Origin: Nocardioides renjunii
Lineage (GTDB): Bacteria > Actinomycetota > Actinomycetes > Propionibacteriales > Nocardioidaceae
Reading direction: 5' to 3'
Assembly: GCF_034661175.1 (NCBI RefSeq)
Contig: NZ_CP141058.1
Coordinates: 3,100,001 to 3,164,000, forward strand
DNA length: 64,000 nt
This document shows positions 17,158-27,300 of the stretch, piece by piece (position 1 is the stretch's first letter; every line of letters starts with the position of its first letter). The notes under the pieces are model-generated. The model saw nothing but the letters and a program-made list of their open reading frames with translations. It searched no databases and was not told the DNA's origin. The translations under genes and the position numbers were made by a program.

Positions 17158-18185
17158 CAGAAGCGCCTCGGGTCCGAGACGAGGACCTGCTGGAGCGCCT
17201 CGAACTCCTCCACGCACTTGCCGGCGCCGTAGGCGACCGACGACAGCGGGTCCTCGGCGACGTGCACGGGCATGCCGGTCTCGTGGCGCAGCCGCTCGTC
17301 GAGGCCGCGCAGCATCGCGCCGCCCCCGGTGAGCACGATGCCGCGGTCCATGATGTCGCCGGCCAGCTCGGGCGGCGTCTGGTCGAGGGTGGTGCGGACC
17401 GCGTCGATGATGTTGTGCAGCGGCTCCTCGAGCGCCTGCCGCAGCTCCGAGCTGGACACCACGACGGTGCGCGGGAGGCCGGACACCATGTCGCGACCGC
17501 GGATCTCGGCGTCGGGCTCGGTGGGGAGCGGGAAGGCCGAGCCGAGGGTCATCTTCATCTCCTCGGCGGTGCGCTCCCCCAGCATCAGGGAGTACTCCTT
17601 CTTCATCCACGCGATGATCGCCTGGTCGAGGTCGTCGCCCGCGGTGCGCACCGACAGGCTGGTCACGATGCCGCCGAGGCTGATGACGGCCACCTCGGTC
17701 GTGCCGCCGCCGACGTCGACCACCATGTTGCCGGTGGCCTCGTGGACGGGCAGGCCGGCGCCGATCGCGGCGGCCATCGGCTCCTCGACGATGTAGACCC
17801 GGCGAGCACCGGCCTGGTAGCCGGCCTCCTTGACCGCTCGCTGCTCGACGGCGGTGATCCCGCTCGGCACGCAGATGACCATGCGGGGCTTGGCGAAGTA
17901 GCGGCGGCGGTGCACCTGGTGGATGAAGTAGCGCAGCATCTGCTCGGTCGCCTCGAAGTCGGCGATCACGCCGTCCTTCAGCGGGCGGATGGCGGCGATG
18001 TTGTCGGGGGTGCGCCCGATCATCCGCTTGGCCTCGTGGCCGACGGCCAGCACCTCGCCGGTCGTGGTGTTCATGGCGACGACGGACGGCTCGTCGAGGA
18101 CGACGCCCTTGCCGCGGACGTAGACGAGCGTGTTGGCGGTGCCGAGGTCGACGGCCATGTCTCGGCCGATCAAGCTGTGTGCCAT
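17157..18185 (-). CDS. mreB: Actin-like rod shape-determining protein MreB
   Basis: A 342-residue bacterial actin. Phosphate 1 motif DLGTANTLVYV is near residue 12, the phosphate 2 motif DVGGGTTEVAVISLGG near 160, and the adenosine motif GIVLTGGGAMLRGL near 285. It polymerises under the membrane in an ATP-dependent way and positions lateral wall synthesis, which implies a rod-shaped cell with dispersed growth rather than purely polar growth. I chose the ATG at 18185 because MAHSLIGRDMAVDLGT is the usual N-terminus; the longer reading upstream has no homology. It is the first gene of the mreBCD-mrdA-rodA operon. The upstream gap holds the 18.3 kb palindrome array. Confidence 0.97.
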   Translation of the reverse strand: MAHSLIGRDMAVDLGTANTLVYVRGKGVVLDEPSVVAMNTTTGEVLAVGHEAKRMIGRTPDNIAAIRPLKDGVIADFEATEQMLRYFIHQVHRRRYFAKPRMVICVPSGITAVEQRAVKEAGYQAGARRVYIVEEPMAAAIGAGLPVHEATGNMVVDVGGGTTEVAVISLGGIVTSLSVRTAGDDLDQAIIAWMKKEYSLMLGERTAEEMKMTLGSAFPLPTEPDAEIRGRDMVSGLPRTVVVSSSELRQALEEPLHNIIDAVRTTLDQTPPELAGDIMDRGIVLTGGGAMLRGLDERLRHETGMPVHVAEDPLSSVAYGAGKCVEEFEALQQVLVSDPRRF

Positions 18186-18324
18186 GCCTCTGGTGCCCTT
18201 GCAGGTCGGGTCGTGCCGGGAAGAGGGGACGACAACCGCAGCCGACCCGTGTCTCAGGGTAGGTAAGCGATTTGCCGGTTCCCGGCAGGACACGCGCGGC
18301 GAGCGCTGACCGGCTGCAGCCGGC

Positions 18325-18636
18325 TTGGTGGCGGCACATCCCACGGATTCACCCGGCGTGGTGGCGGCACATCACCGTCGTCGGGGTCTCGGAGGCGCGA
18401 CCTGCCGCCACCCCCAGAGTCTCCCGGCCGGGGTGGCGGCACATCACAACGGTCGGGGGCTCAGAGGCGCGATCCGCCGCCACCCCCAGAGTCTCACCGG
18501 CCGGGGTGGCGGCACATCACAACGGTCGGGGGCTCGCAGGCGCGATCCCGCCACCCCCAGAGTTTCGCCGGCCGGGGTGGCGGCACATCACAACGGTCGA
18601 GGCCTTGTAGGCGCGATCTGCCGCCACCCCGGGGCC
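18325..18636. repeat. Tandem array of about 72-bp palindromic units
   Basis: The core GTGGCGGCACATC occurs at 18328, 18361, 18433, 18506 and 18577. The last four are spaced 72, 73 and 71 bp; the first is a shortened unit only 33 bp upstream. Each full unit is an inverted repeat with arms GGGGTGGCGGC and GCCGCCACCCC (for example 18430-18440 with 18476-18486) around a loop of about 35 bases that includes AACGGTCGGGGGCTC. The array fills most of the 464-bp gap between ndk and mreB, both read leftward, so transcription from ndk would have to cross it. No coding sequence is supported here. It is not a CRISPR: there are no unique spacers, and the repeats abut. Confidence 0.85.
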
Positions 18637-18649
18637 GCGGCAGCGGGGC

Positions 18650-19078
18650 TCAGCCCAGGTCGGAGAACCAGATCCCGATCTCGCGGGCGGCCGACTCCTC
18701 GGAGTCCGAGCCGTGCACGAGGTTCTGCTGGACCGCGAGGCCCCAGTCGCGACCGAGGTCGCCGCGGATGGTGCCCGGGGCGGCGACCGTCGGGTCGGTG
18801 GCGCCGGCGAGCGAGCGGAACCCCTCGATGCAGCGCTGGCCCTGGATCACGACGGCGAGCACCGGGCCGGACAGCATGAACTCCACGAGCGGCTCGTAGA
18901 ACGGCTTGCCCTCGTGCTCGGCGTAGTGGACGGCGAGGATCTCGGGGGTCGCCTGCCGCAGCTCGACGGCCGCGAGCGTGTAGCCCTTGGCCTCGATCCG
19001 GCGGAGGATCTCGCCCGAGAGGCCGCGGCGCACGCCGTCGGGCTTGACGAGGACGAGGGAGCGCTGGACGTCGGTCAT
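18650..19078 (-). CDS. ndk: Nucleoside diphosphate kinase
   Basis: A 142-residue enzyme that transfers the gamma phosphate from ATP to NDPs through a phospho-histidine. All landmarks are present: RSLVLVKPDGVRRG at the N-terminus, GPVLAVVIQG, the TDP...PGTIRGDL loop, and the catalytic histidine in NLVHGSDS near residue 118. Length is normal. The start ATG has no Shine-Dalgarno but has TAGGCT 6 bases upstream, so the mRNA is probably leaderless. The neighbours DUF4233 and folC upstream match the conserved actinobacterial order. The downstream palindrome array may end its transcript. Confidence 0.97.
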   Translation of the reverse strand: MTDVQRSLVLVKPDGVRRGLSGEILRRIEAKGYTLAAVELRQATPEILAVHYAEHEGKPFYEPLVEFMLSGPVLAVVIQGQRCIEGFRSLAGATDPTVAAPGTIRGDLGRDWGLAVQQNLVHGSDSEESAAREIGIWFSDLG

Positions 19079-19084
19079 GCGAGC

Positions 19085-19090
19085 AGCCTA
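19085..19090 (-). promoter_or_regulatory. Leaderless -10 element (TAGGCT) for ndk
   Basis: TAGGCT on the minus strand ends 6 bases before the ndk ATG, with no ribosome-binding site between. The same hexamer at the same distance precedes metG, ettA, the PrsW-like gene and a marR gene in this window. Confidence 0.6.
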
Positions 19091-19146
19091 GCCAGCACGC
19101 GCGGTGGGCCGGCGCCCAGTCCTGCCCCGGTCCCGGTGGGTGGGGC

Positions 19147-19587
19147 TCAGCCCTGCTCGGCGCGGTACGCCGCCCACGCGGCGGCCCGCTCCCGCTCGAT
19201 CTTGCGGCCCAGCAGGTCGGCCGTCGCCCACAGTGCGGCGAACACGGCACCGAGCACGAACATCGCCGGCACGACGAACCCGAGGCCCACGGCCGCGACC
19301 TGGACGGCGTACCCGGCGCCGTAGGCCCACTCCGCGCGCAGCATGCCGGCGAGGAGCAGGCAGACCACGGCGAGGCCGAGGCCGATGCTGACGGCGGTGC
19401 CGGTCGGGACGTCGGCGATCGTGATCATGACCGGGGTGGTGAGGCCCAGGGTGATGGCCTCGAGGCTCAGCACCGCGGCGCACATGCCACGCCGCGGCGA
19501 GCGCTCGGCCGCGGCGGCCGGGGGCGGGGCCGGGTCCTGGCCCGGCTCGTCGGGCTCGCCCGCGGGGTTCGGCGCCGACGTGCTCAT
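19147..19587 (-). CDS. DUF4233 membrane protein
   Basis: A 146-residue protein with a Pro/Glu-rich cytoplasmic start of about 32 residues and four membrane helices (about 36-52, 58-80, 85-105, 108-125), ending in a charged helix ERERAAAWAAYRAEQG. This is the DUF4233 family found between folC and ndk in most actinobacteria (equivalent position to Rv2446c). Its function is unknown. The start overlaps the folC stop by 4 bp (ATGA), so it is translated with folC, though no folate link has been shown. Confidence 0.85.
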   Translation of the reverse strand: MSTSAPNPAGEPDEPGQDPAPPPAAAAERSPRRGMCAAVLSLEAITLGLTTPVMITIADVPTGTAVSIGLGLAVVCLLLAGMLRAEWAYGAGYAVQVAAVGLGFVVPAMFVLGAVFAALWATADLLGRKIERERAAAWAAYRAEQG

Positions 19588-20945
19588 CGGCGGCCCTTGA
19601 GCAGCGAGCGCGCCTCGCCCACCGTGACGACGGAGCCGGTGACCAGCACCGCGCCGGCGCCGATGGAGACGTCGATCGCCTCGTGCGCCTCGGCCAGCGT
19701 GGCCGCGCGGTCGATGGCCTCTGCCAGGTCGGGGACCACGCTGACCCGGTCCTCGCCGAAGACCTCGCTCGCGACGCGGCCGAGGGCGGCCGCCGACATC
19801 GAGCGCGGGGTGGAGTTCTGCGTGCACACCACGTGCGTGAGGTGCGGCTCGAAGGCGGTCAGGAGGCCCTCGGCGTCCTTGTCCTCCATCACGCCCATCA
19901 CGCCGACGAGCGGGCTGAACGAGAACGAGTCCTCAAGCGCCTCGCCGACCGCCTCGGCGCCGTGGGGGTTGTGCGCGGCGTCCAGCACGATGGTGGGGCT
20001 GCGCCGGATGATCTCCAGCCGGCCGGGCGAGGTGACCTCGGCGAACGCCGCCCGGACCAGGTCGTCGTCGAGGACGCCCGTGCCCGCGAAGGCCTCGACG
20101 GCCGCCAGGGCGACCGCGGCGTTCTGCGCCTGGTGGGCGCCGTAGAGGGGAAGGAACACCTCGTCGTAGCGCGCCCGCAGCCCCTGCAGCGAGACCACCT
20201 GGCCGCCGACCGCCGGGGTGCGGGCGGCGACGCCGAACTCGATGCCCTCGCGCGCGACCGTGGCGCCGACCTCGGTGGCCCGCGCCAGCAGCACGGCGGC
20301 CACCTCGGGGGTCTGCTCGGCCAGCACGGCGACGGAGCCCGGCTTGATGATCCCGGCCTTCTCGACCGCGATCGTGGCCGGGTCATCGCCGAGGTACTTG
20401 GCGTGGTCGACCGCGATCGGCAGCACGACGGCGACGTCGGCGTCGACGACGTTGGTCGCGTCCCAGCTGCCGCCCATGCCGACCTCGATCACCGCGACGT
20501 CGACCGGGGCGTCGGCGAAGGCGGAGTAGGCCATGCCGACGACGGTCTCGAAGAAGCTGAGGGGGTGGTCCTGCTCGGCGTCGACGAGGTGGGTGTAGGG
20601 GGCCACGTCGTTGAACGCGCGGACGAACGCCTCGTCGTCGAGCGGCTCGCCGTCGATCGTGATCCGCTCGCTCATCCGCTCCAGGTGCGGGGAGGTGAAC
20701 CGGCCCGTGCGCAGGTCCAGCGCACGCAGCAGCGTCTCGACCATCCGGCTCGTGCTGGTCTTGCCGTTGGTGCCGGTCAGGTGGACCGCGCGGAACGAGC
20801 GCTGCGGCTCCCCGAGCAGCTCGATGAAGGCCTCGATCCGGTCCAGGCTCGGCTCGAGCTTGCTCTCGGGCCAGCGGGACAGGAGGGCGTCCTCGACCTC
20901 GTCGAAGGTCTGGGCGAGCCGGGGCGTGTCGGGAGCGTCAGTCAT
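19584..20945 (-). CDS. folC: Bifunctional folylpolyglutamate synthase/dihydrofolate synthase
   Basis: A 453-residue Mur-ligase-fold enzyme that adds glutamate to dihydropteroate or folates in the cytosol, using ATP. The P-loop GTNGKTSTSRM is near residue 57, followed by the omega loop region SPHLERMSERI, VGMGGSWDATNVVD near 155, the DHAKYLGDDPATIAVEKAGII block, and the C-terminal domain motif VLDAAHNPHGAEAV. Length is normal. It overlaps the GNAT gene upstream by 8 bp and DUF4233 downstream by 4 bp, making a GNAT-folC-DUF4233 operon. Confidence 0.95.
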   Translation of the reverse strand: MTDAPDTPRLAQTFDEVEDALLSRWPESKLEPSLDRIEAFIELLGEPQRSFRAVHLTGTNGKTSTSRMVETLLRALDLRTGRFTSPHLERMSERITIDGEPLDDEAFVRAFNDVAPYTHLVDAEQDHPLSFFETVVGMAYSAFADAPVDVAVIEVGMGGSWDATNVVDADVAVVLPIAVDHAKYLGDDPATIAVEKAGIIKPGSVAVLAEQTPEVAAVLLARATEVGATVAREGIEFGVAARTPAVGGQVVSLQGLRARYDEVFLPLYGAHQAQNAAVALAAVEAFAGTGVLDDDLVRAAFAEVTSPGRLEIIRRSPTIVLDAAHNPHGAEAVGEALEDSFSFSPLVGVMGVMEDKDAEGLLTAFEPHLTHVVCTQNSTPRSMSAAALGRVASEVFGEDRVSVVPDLAEAIDRAATLAEAHEAIDVSIGAGAVLVTGSVVTVGEARSLLKGRR

Positions 20946-21912
20946 GGCTCCTCGAGTCTAGGGACACGTGCTCGCGGGGCACGACCCGCGGAGGCTGGGG
21001 CGCACCGCCCGGGCGGACGAGGTGCTCGGCCATCTCGACGGCCGGCTCGTAGCCGAGGGCGGCGTAGATCTTGTTGGACGTCGGGTTGGCCCGGTCGGTG
21101 AACAGGCACATCCGGTGGCCGGCCTCGAGCCCGCGGCGGGTCAGCTCGCCGACGACGTACGACGCGATGCCGCGCCCCCGGTGCTCGCGGGGGGTGTAGA
21201 CCGGGCCGACGCGCGAGACGCCGAAGGAGGGCAGTCCGGCCCCGGTCAGGTGGGCGACCGTGCCGTCCGGCAGCTCCCACAACCACTCGACCCCCTCGCG
21301 GATCCGCACGAGGACGCTGTCGAGCGTGTTGTGCTCGCCCGACGTGGGGTCGGGCTCGCGACCCGCCTGCTCGTCGGCCTCGACGTGGAACGCCTCGAAC
21401 CACGCGAGCACCAGGTCGGCGTCGTCCTCCGTGGCGAGGCGCAGCCGACCCTCGGGCGGCGGAGGGACGTGCACCGTGGTGGCCTCCCACAGCCGGGTGG
21501 CCTTGGCGACGACCACCTCGCCGCCGGTGAGCTCGGCGGTCGTGCGAGCCAGCACGTCGGCCCCGGGCAGGGCCCCGTTGGCGCCGCCGAGGAGCTCACC
21601 ACGCCCGTGCAGCGCGACGGCGAGGGCGCGCGCGGCGTCGTCCGGCATCGGCAGGGAGAACGTCGGGTAGGGCTTGAACGGCGCCGTCCGCATCGCCGCG
21701 CTCACGACCTCGCCGGATCCGTCGCGCACGACGGCCCACCAGCGCGCAAAGGGGGCGTCGACCTCGAGCCACTCGTCGCGGCCGTCGGCCAGCTCGCGCG
21801 ACGTCCGCTCGCTCACGCTGGCGATCACGCTGCCCAGCACGGGGTCCGCGGCGAGCACGTCGCCGGCCGCCTCGAGGAACGGCTGCGGGGTGTCGAAGAA
21901 CTCCAGCTCCAT
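20938..21912 (-). CDS. GNAT-family N-acetyltransferase
   Basis: A 324-residue protein. The C-terminal half (about 180-310) is a GNAT domain: VSRVGPVYTPREHRGRGIASYVVGELT carries the acetyl-CoA pyrophosphate loop (R/Q-x-x-G-x-G/A equivalent HRGRGIA), and ANPTSNKIYAALGYEP is the usual final motif. The N-terminal half looks like a degenerate GNAT-related domain. The substrate is unknown. It is the first gene ahead of folC, overlapping it by 8 bp, and divergent from valS. Most actinobacteria have valS directly before folC on the same strand, so this gene appears to be an insertion into the conserved pair. A TAGCGT element 6 bases before the ATG suggests a leaderless message. Confidence 0.8.
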   Translation of the reverse strand: MELEFFDTPQPFLEAAGDVLAADPVLGSVIASVSERTSRELADGRDEWLEVDAPFARWWAVVRDGSGEVVSAAMRTAPFKPYPTFSLPMPDDAARALAVALHGRGELLGGANGALPGADVLARTTAELTGGEVVVAKATRLWEATTVHVPPPPEGRLRLATEDDADLVLAWFEAFHVEADEQAGREPDPTSGEHNTLDSVLVRIREGVEWLWELPDGTVAHLTGAGLPSFGVSRVGPVYTPREHRGRGIASYVVGELTRRGLEAGHRMCLFTDRANPTSNKIYAALGYEPAVEMAEHLVRPGGAPQPPRVVPREHVSLDSRSHD

Positions 21913-21918
21913 GCGCCG

Positions 21919-21924
21919 ACGCTA
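21919..21924 (-). promoter_or_regulatory. Leaderless -10 element (TAGCGT) for the GNAT-folC operon
   Basis: TAGCGT on the minus strand is separated from the ATG at 21912 by 6 bases, with no Shine-Dalgarno. Confidence 0.45.
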
Positions 21925-21977
21925 GCGACGGACGACGGCCGGTCGATACTCGTTTTCGCAGGCAGGAGGCCCGTCAA

Positions 21978-21983
21978 TAGACT
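21978..21983 (+). promoter_or_regulatory. Leaderless -10 element (TAGACT) for valS
   Basis: TAGACT ends 6 bases before the valS ATG at 21990, with no Shine-Dalgarno in the gap. Together with the GNAT promoter it makes a divergent pair in 77 bp. Confidence 0.55.
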
Positions 21984-21989
21984 TCCGGC

Positions 21990-24620
21990 ATGACTGAGAC
22001 TCCTGCCACCCAGACGCCGGACGCCGGCCCGGACACGACGAGCACCGACGCGCGTGCCGTCGTCGTACCGGAGCGTCCCGCCCTGGAGGGCCTGGAGGAG
22101 AAGTGGTCGCGCACGTGGGCCGAGAACGACACGTACGCCTTCGACCGCACGCAGCCGCGCGAGAACGTCTATTCCATCGACACGCCGCCGCCGACCGTCA
22201 GCGGGTCGCTGCACGTGGGTCACGTCTACTCCTACAGCCACACCGACCTGATCGCGCGCTATCAGCGCATGCAGGGCAAGGCCGTGTTCTACCCAATCGG
22301 CTGGGACGACAACGGCCTGCCGACCGAGCGTCGGGTCCAGAACTACTTCGGCGTCCGGTGCGACCCCGCCCTGCCCTACGACGCCGACTTCACGCCGCCG
22401 GAGAAGCCGGACCCCAAGAAGCAGGTCCCGATCAGCCGGCCCAACTTCATCGAGCTGTGCGAGCAGCTGGTCGTCGAGGACGAGAAGGCCTTCGAGGCCC
22501 TGTGGCGCCAGCTCGGCCTGTCGGTCCAGTGGGACCCGACCTACACCACCATCGGCGACCACTCGCGCACCGTGAGCCAGCGGGCGTTCCTGCGCAACTT
22601 CGCCCGCGGCGAGGCCTACCTCTCCGAGGCGCCCACGCTCTGGGACGTCACCTTCCAGACGGCCGTCGCCCAGGCCGAGCTCGAGGCGCGCGACTACCCC
22701 GGCCACTACCACCGCATCGCCTTCCACCGCCCCGACGGCACCCCGCTGCACATCGAGACGACGCGCCCCGAGCTCATCCCGAGCGTCGTCGCGCTGGTCG
22801 CCCACCCCGACGACGAGCGCTACCAGGGCCTGTTCGGCACCACGGTCACGTCGCCGGTCTTCGGCGTGGAGATCCCCGTCCTGGCACACCCGGCGGCCGA
22901 GCCCGACAAGGGCGCCGGCATCGCGATGTGCTGCACCTTCGGCGACCTCACCGACGTGATGTGGTGGCGCGAGCTCAGCCTCCCGGTCCGCACGGTGGTC
23001 GGCCGCGACGGCCGGCTCACCCGCGAGACCCCCGAGTGGCTGGCCGCCGACGCCGCGTCGACGGCGTACGCCGAGCTGGCGGGCAAGACGACGTTCAGCG
23101 CCCGCGAGGCGATGGTCGGCCTGCTCCGCGAGTCGGGCGACCTCGACGGCGAGCCGACGCCGACCCAGCGGATGGCGAACTTCTACGAGAAGGGCGACAA
23201 GCCGCTCGAGATCGTCGCCACCCGCCAGTGGTACATCAAGAACGGCGGGAAGGACGCGGCGCTGCGCAAGGAGATGCTGGTCCGCGGCGAGGAGATCACC
23301 TGGATCCCCGCGCACATGAAGCACCGCTACGACAACTGGGTCGGCGGCCTCAACGGCGACTGGCTCATCTCGCGCCAGCGCTTCTTCGGCGTCCCGTTCC
23401 CGGTCTGGTACCCCCTCGACGCCGACGGTGAGCCCGACCACGACCACCCGCTGATGCCCAGCGAGGACCAGCTGCCGGTCGACCCGTCGACGCAGGCGCC
23501 GCACGGCTACACCGAGGACCAGCGCGGCAGGCCCGGCGGCTTCGTCGGCGACCCCGACGTGATGGACACGTGGGCCACCTCGTCCCTCACGCCGCAGATC
23601 GCCGGCATGTGGGCGGTCGACGACGACCTGTTCTCGCGGGTCTTCCCCTACGACCTCGCGACCCAGGCCCACGACATCATCCGCACCTGGCTGTTCGCCC
23701 GCGTCGTCCGCGCCGACTTCGAGCACCAGGCCGCGCCGTGGTCGCACGCCATGATCTCCGGCTTCATCGTCGACCCCGACCGCAAGAAGATGTCGAAGTC
23801 CAAGGGCAACGTCGTCGTCCCGACCGACATCCTCGACAAGTACGGCGCCGACGCCGTCCGCTGGCGCGCCGCCATCGGCCGTCCCGGCTCCGACTCGCCC
23901 TTCGACGAGTCGCAGATGAAGGTCGGCCGCCGGCTGGCGATGAAGGTCCTCAACGCCTCGAAGTTCGTCCTCGGCAACGTCGGGGCGACGCACCTGACCC
24001 CCAGCGCCGTCAGCGCACCGGTGGACTGCGCGCTGCTCGGGCGGCTCGAGATCGTGGTCCGCAGGGCCACCGAGGCCTTCGACGCCTACGACTACACGAC
24101 CGCGCTCGAGGTCACCGAGAAGTTCTTCTGGGAGTTCTGCGACGACTACCTCGAGCTGGTCAAGGAGCGCGCCTACCGCACCGAGGGCGGTGCGGCCACC
24201 GACTCGGCCCGCGCCACGCTCGCGATCGCGCTGCACACGCAGCTGCGGCTGCTCGCGCCGTTCCTGCCCTACGCCACCGAGGAGGTCTGGTCGTGGTGGC
24301 AGGAGGGGTCGATCCACCACGCCTCGTGGCCGACCGCTGCGGACCTCGGCTCCGCCGCTGCCGCCCAGCCGCTGGTGCTCGACGCCGTCGCGGGCGCCCT
24401 CACCGGGATCCGCGGGGCGAAGTCGCAGGCCAAGGCCAAGATGCGCGCCCCGCTCTCCCGCGTGGTGATCACCGGCCCGTCGTCGCTGGTCGACGCGGCC
24501 CAGCAGGCCGAGGACGACTTGCGCGCCGTCGGCACCATCGTCGGCGACTTGGAGTTCGTCACCGACGAGTCCGCGACCGAGCTGCGGGTCAGCGCGGAGC
24601 TCGCACCGACGGAGGAGTGA
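21990..24620 (+). CDS. valS: Valine-tRNA ligase, archaeal/Rickettsia type
   Basis: An 876-residue class I aminoacyl-tRNA synthetase charging tRNA-Val, with an editing CP1 domain. The HIGH box reads HVGHV near residue 76 inside [16 protein letters not shown], and the KMSKS box is intact at about 600 (KKMSKSKGN). The wording of the first motif, the [13 protein letters not shown] stretch and the [20 protein letters not shown] region are those of archaeal and rickettsial ValS rather than the usual bacterial PPNVTGSLHMGHA form. The C-terminus ends without the long coiled-coil arm of bacterial ValS. It stands on the opposite strand to folC, unlike in related genomes. A second, canonical valS elsewhere in the genome cannot be excluded. 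Confidence 0.93.
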   Translation: MTETPATQTPDAGPDTTSTDARAVVVPERPALEGLEEKWSRTWAENDTYAFDRTQPRENVYSIDTPPPTVSGSLHVGHVYSYSHTDLIARYQRMQGKAVFYPIGWDDNGLPTERRVQNYFGVRCDPALPYDADFTPPEKPDPKKQVPISRPNFIELCEQLVVEDEKAFEALWRQLGLSVQWDPTYTTIGDHSRTVSQRAFLRNFARGEAYLSEAPTLWDVTFQTAVAQAELEARDYPGHYHRIAFHRPDGTPLHIETTRPELIPSVVALVAHPDDERYQGLFGTTVTSPVFGVEIPVLAHPAAEPDKGAGIAMCCTFGDLTDVMWWRELSLPVRTVVGRDGRLTRETPEWLAADAASTAYAELAGKTTFSAREAMVGLLRESGDLDGEPTPTQRMANFYEKGDKPLEIVATRQWYIKNGGKDAALRKEMLVRGEEITWIPAHMKHRYDNWVGGLNGDWLISRQRFFGVPFPVWYPLDADGEPDHDHPLMPSEDQLPVDPSTQAPHGYTEDQRGRPGGFVGDPDVMDTWATSSLTPQIAGMWAVDDDLFSRVFPYDLATQAHDIIRTWLFARVVRADFEHQAAPWSHAMISGFIVDPDRKKMSKSKGNVVVPTDILDKYGADAVRWRAAIGRPGSDSPFDESQMKVGRRLAMKVLNASKFVLGNVGATHLTPSAVSAPVDCALLGRLEIVVRRATEAFDAYDYTTALEVTEKFFWEFCDDYLELVKERAYRTEGGAATDSARATLAIALHTQLRLLAPFLPYATEEVWSWWQEGSIHHASWPTAADLGSAAAAQPLVLDAVAGALTGIRGAKSQAKAKMRAPLSRVVITGPSSLVDAAQQAEDDLRAVGTIVGDLEFVTDESATELRVSAELAPTEE

Positions 24621-24625
24621 CCTCG

Positions 24626-25036
24626 AGCGGTGAGTGAGGCAGGTTCCGGGACTCCGGAACGTGTCTCACCCACCGCTGCTCGCCCTGGGCGGTGAGTGAG
24701 GCACCTTTGAGGCCCGGAGACCTTGCGTCACTCACCGCCACCCCGGCGTGTGCGTACGACGCGCGCGAGCGCCGCCTCAGCCACATTTCGAGCCTCGAGC
24801 ATGTGGCTCAGCCACCGTCGCCCCGGCGCGGCGCGTACGACGCGCGCGCGAGCGGTGAGTGAGGCAGCTTCTGACGCCCGGAAACCTGCGTCACTCACCG
24901 CCGCCCCGGCGCGGCGCGTACGACGCGCGCGTGAGCGGTGAGTGAGGCAGCTTCTGACGCCCGGAAACCTGCGTCACTCACCGCCCCCACGGCGTGTGTC
25001 GTACGAAGCGCGCGCGAGCGGTGGCTCAGCCACCGC
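24626..25036. repeat. Array of nested palindromes, about 82-bp period
   Basis: The gap between the convergent valS and Ala/Lys-repeat genes is almost wholly palindromic. Four hairpins have arms like GCGGTGAGTGA and TCACTCACCGC: 24626-24677, 24688-24739, 24852-24901 and 24935-24984; the last two are 83 bp apart and nearly identical. A variant unit at 24779-24808 pairs AGCCACAT with ATGTGGCT, and a final short one at 25019-25036 pairs GCGGTGGCT with AGCCACCGC. Between hairpins a second palindromic motif, GCGTACGACGCGCGCG, recurs near 24752, 24832, 24915 and, changed, 25000. The first hairpin begins 6 bp after the valS stop and could end its transcript. No gene is supported in this stretch. Confidence 0.85.
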
Positions 25037-25048
25037 CCGGGCGACGGA

Positions 25049-25819
25049 CTAGCGTCTGGCCTTCGCCGCAGCCTTGGCAGCGTCCCGCTCAGCCTTATCC
25101 GCAGCCTTCGCCGCGTCCCGCTCAGCCCTATCCGCAGCCTTCGCCGCGTCCCGCTCAGCCTTCTCCGCAGCCTTCGCCGCGTCCCGCTCAGCCTTCTCCG
25201 CAGCCTTCGCCGCGTCCCGCTCAGCCTTCGCAGCCGCCTTGGCAGCGTCACGCTCAGCCTTCGCAGCCGCCTTGGCAGCGTCACGCTCAGCCTTCGCAGC
25301 CGCCTTGGCTGCGTCGCGCTCAGCCTTCGCCGCAGCCTTGGCAGCGTCGCGCTCAGCCTTCGCGGCAGCCTTGTCAGCCGCCTTCTCGGTCGCCTCGGCG
25401 GCCTCGCGCTCGGCCTTCTCTGCGGCCTGCTCGGCCTCGCGGTCGCGCGATTCCCGCTCGCGGGACTGCTGCTCGTTCGTGGAGGTGCGAACCTGGTCCC
25501 CCGCACGACCGGACATCGCGGCGCCAGTGGCCTCGGCGCCCCGGGCGGAGCCCGAGCCGGAGAGCGAGGCGGCCGCGGCAGCGGCGGTGAGGGCGAGCGG
25601 CTGGGCGCTCAGCTCGGCGGGGATGACGACCTCGACCGGCTCCGTCGACCGCGGCGCGGGCGCAGCGTCAGGCCTGACGGACGTGGCGGCGGCGATCGGC
25701 TTGCCGGGGCGCAGGAAGTCCGCACCCCATCCACGACCCACCGAGACAGCCATCAGGACCGCGCACAGCACGGCCACGAGCGCGAAGCCGATGAGCGGCC
25801 TCTTCTGGTCGACCCCCAC
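25049..25819 (-). CDS. Membrane-anchored protein with C-terminal 11-residue Ala/Lys/Glu/Asp repeats
   Basis: About 256 residues. A short basic start (VDQKRPLIG) leads into one membrane helix (about 8-27), an extracytoplasmic Pro/Ala-rich segment, then a charged helix from about residue 112. The last 105 residues are nine consecutive copies of AERDAAKAAxK, with x being A, E or D, encoded by 33-bp DNA repeats at 25060-25360. Such hendecads form a long straight alpha helix; the net charge is slightly positive per repeat. I do not recognise the family. It resembles TolA- or histone-H1-like helices only in composition. GTG at 25819 has AAGGGG 5 bases upstream; in-frame ATGs at 25837 and 25867 are alternatives. 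It converges on valS across the palindrome array. Confidence 0.65.
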   Translation of the reverse strand: MGVDQKRPLIGFALVAVLCAVLMAVSVGRGWGADFLRPGKPIAAATSVRPDAAPAPRSTEPVEVVIPAELSAQPLALTAAAAAASLSGSGSARGAEATGAAMSGRAGDQVRTSTNEQQSRERESRDREAEQAAEKAEREAAEATEKAADKAAAKAERDAAKAAAKAERDAAKAAAKAERDAAKAAAKAERDAAKAAAKAERDAAKAAEKAERDAAKAAEKAERDAAKAADRAERDAAKAADKAERDAAKAAAKARR

Positions 25820-25940
25820 GGGTTCCCCTTCCCACATGCTGACGAGACGCCAGTGTGGGCGGGTCATGACGCGTGATCCGCGTCGATGGCCCGGAATGGC
25901 CCGAAATGACTAGGAGCGACTAGTCACGTGGGACCAGGGG

Positions 25941-27221
<1,281 letters not shown>

Positions 27222-27300
27222 GAGTTGTGTCCTCCAGTCTCGCCGGGTGGGGGCCCCGGCATTCAACACCTTGCAACGGGCCCCACGACGGTACCCCGTG

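Noticed and set aside
18325..18636. Possible CRISPR array
   Set aside because: Repeats are about 72 bp, contiguous, with no unique spacers and no cas genes; each unit is itself a hairpin.
25060..25390. 33-bp direct repeats as a CRISPR or non-coding minisatellite
   Set aside because: The repeats stay in frame and encode a regular 11-residue helix, with substitutions mostly at one variable position; this is a coding repeat.
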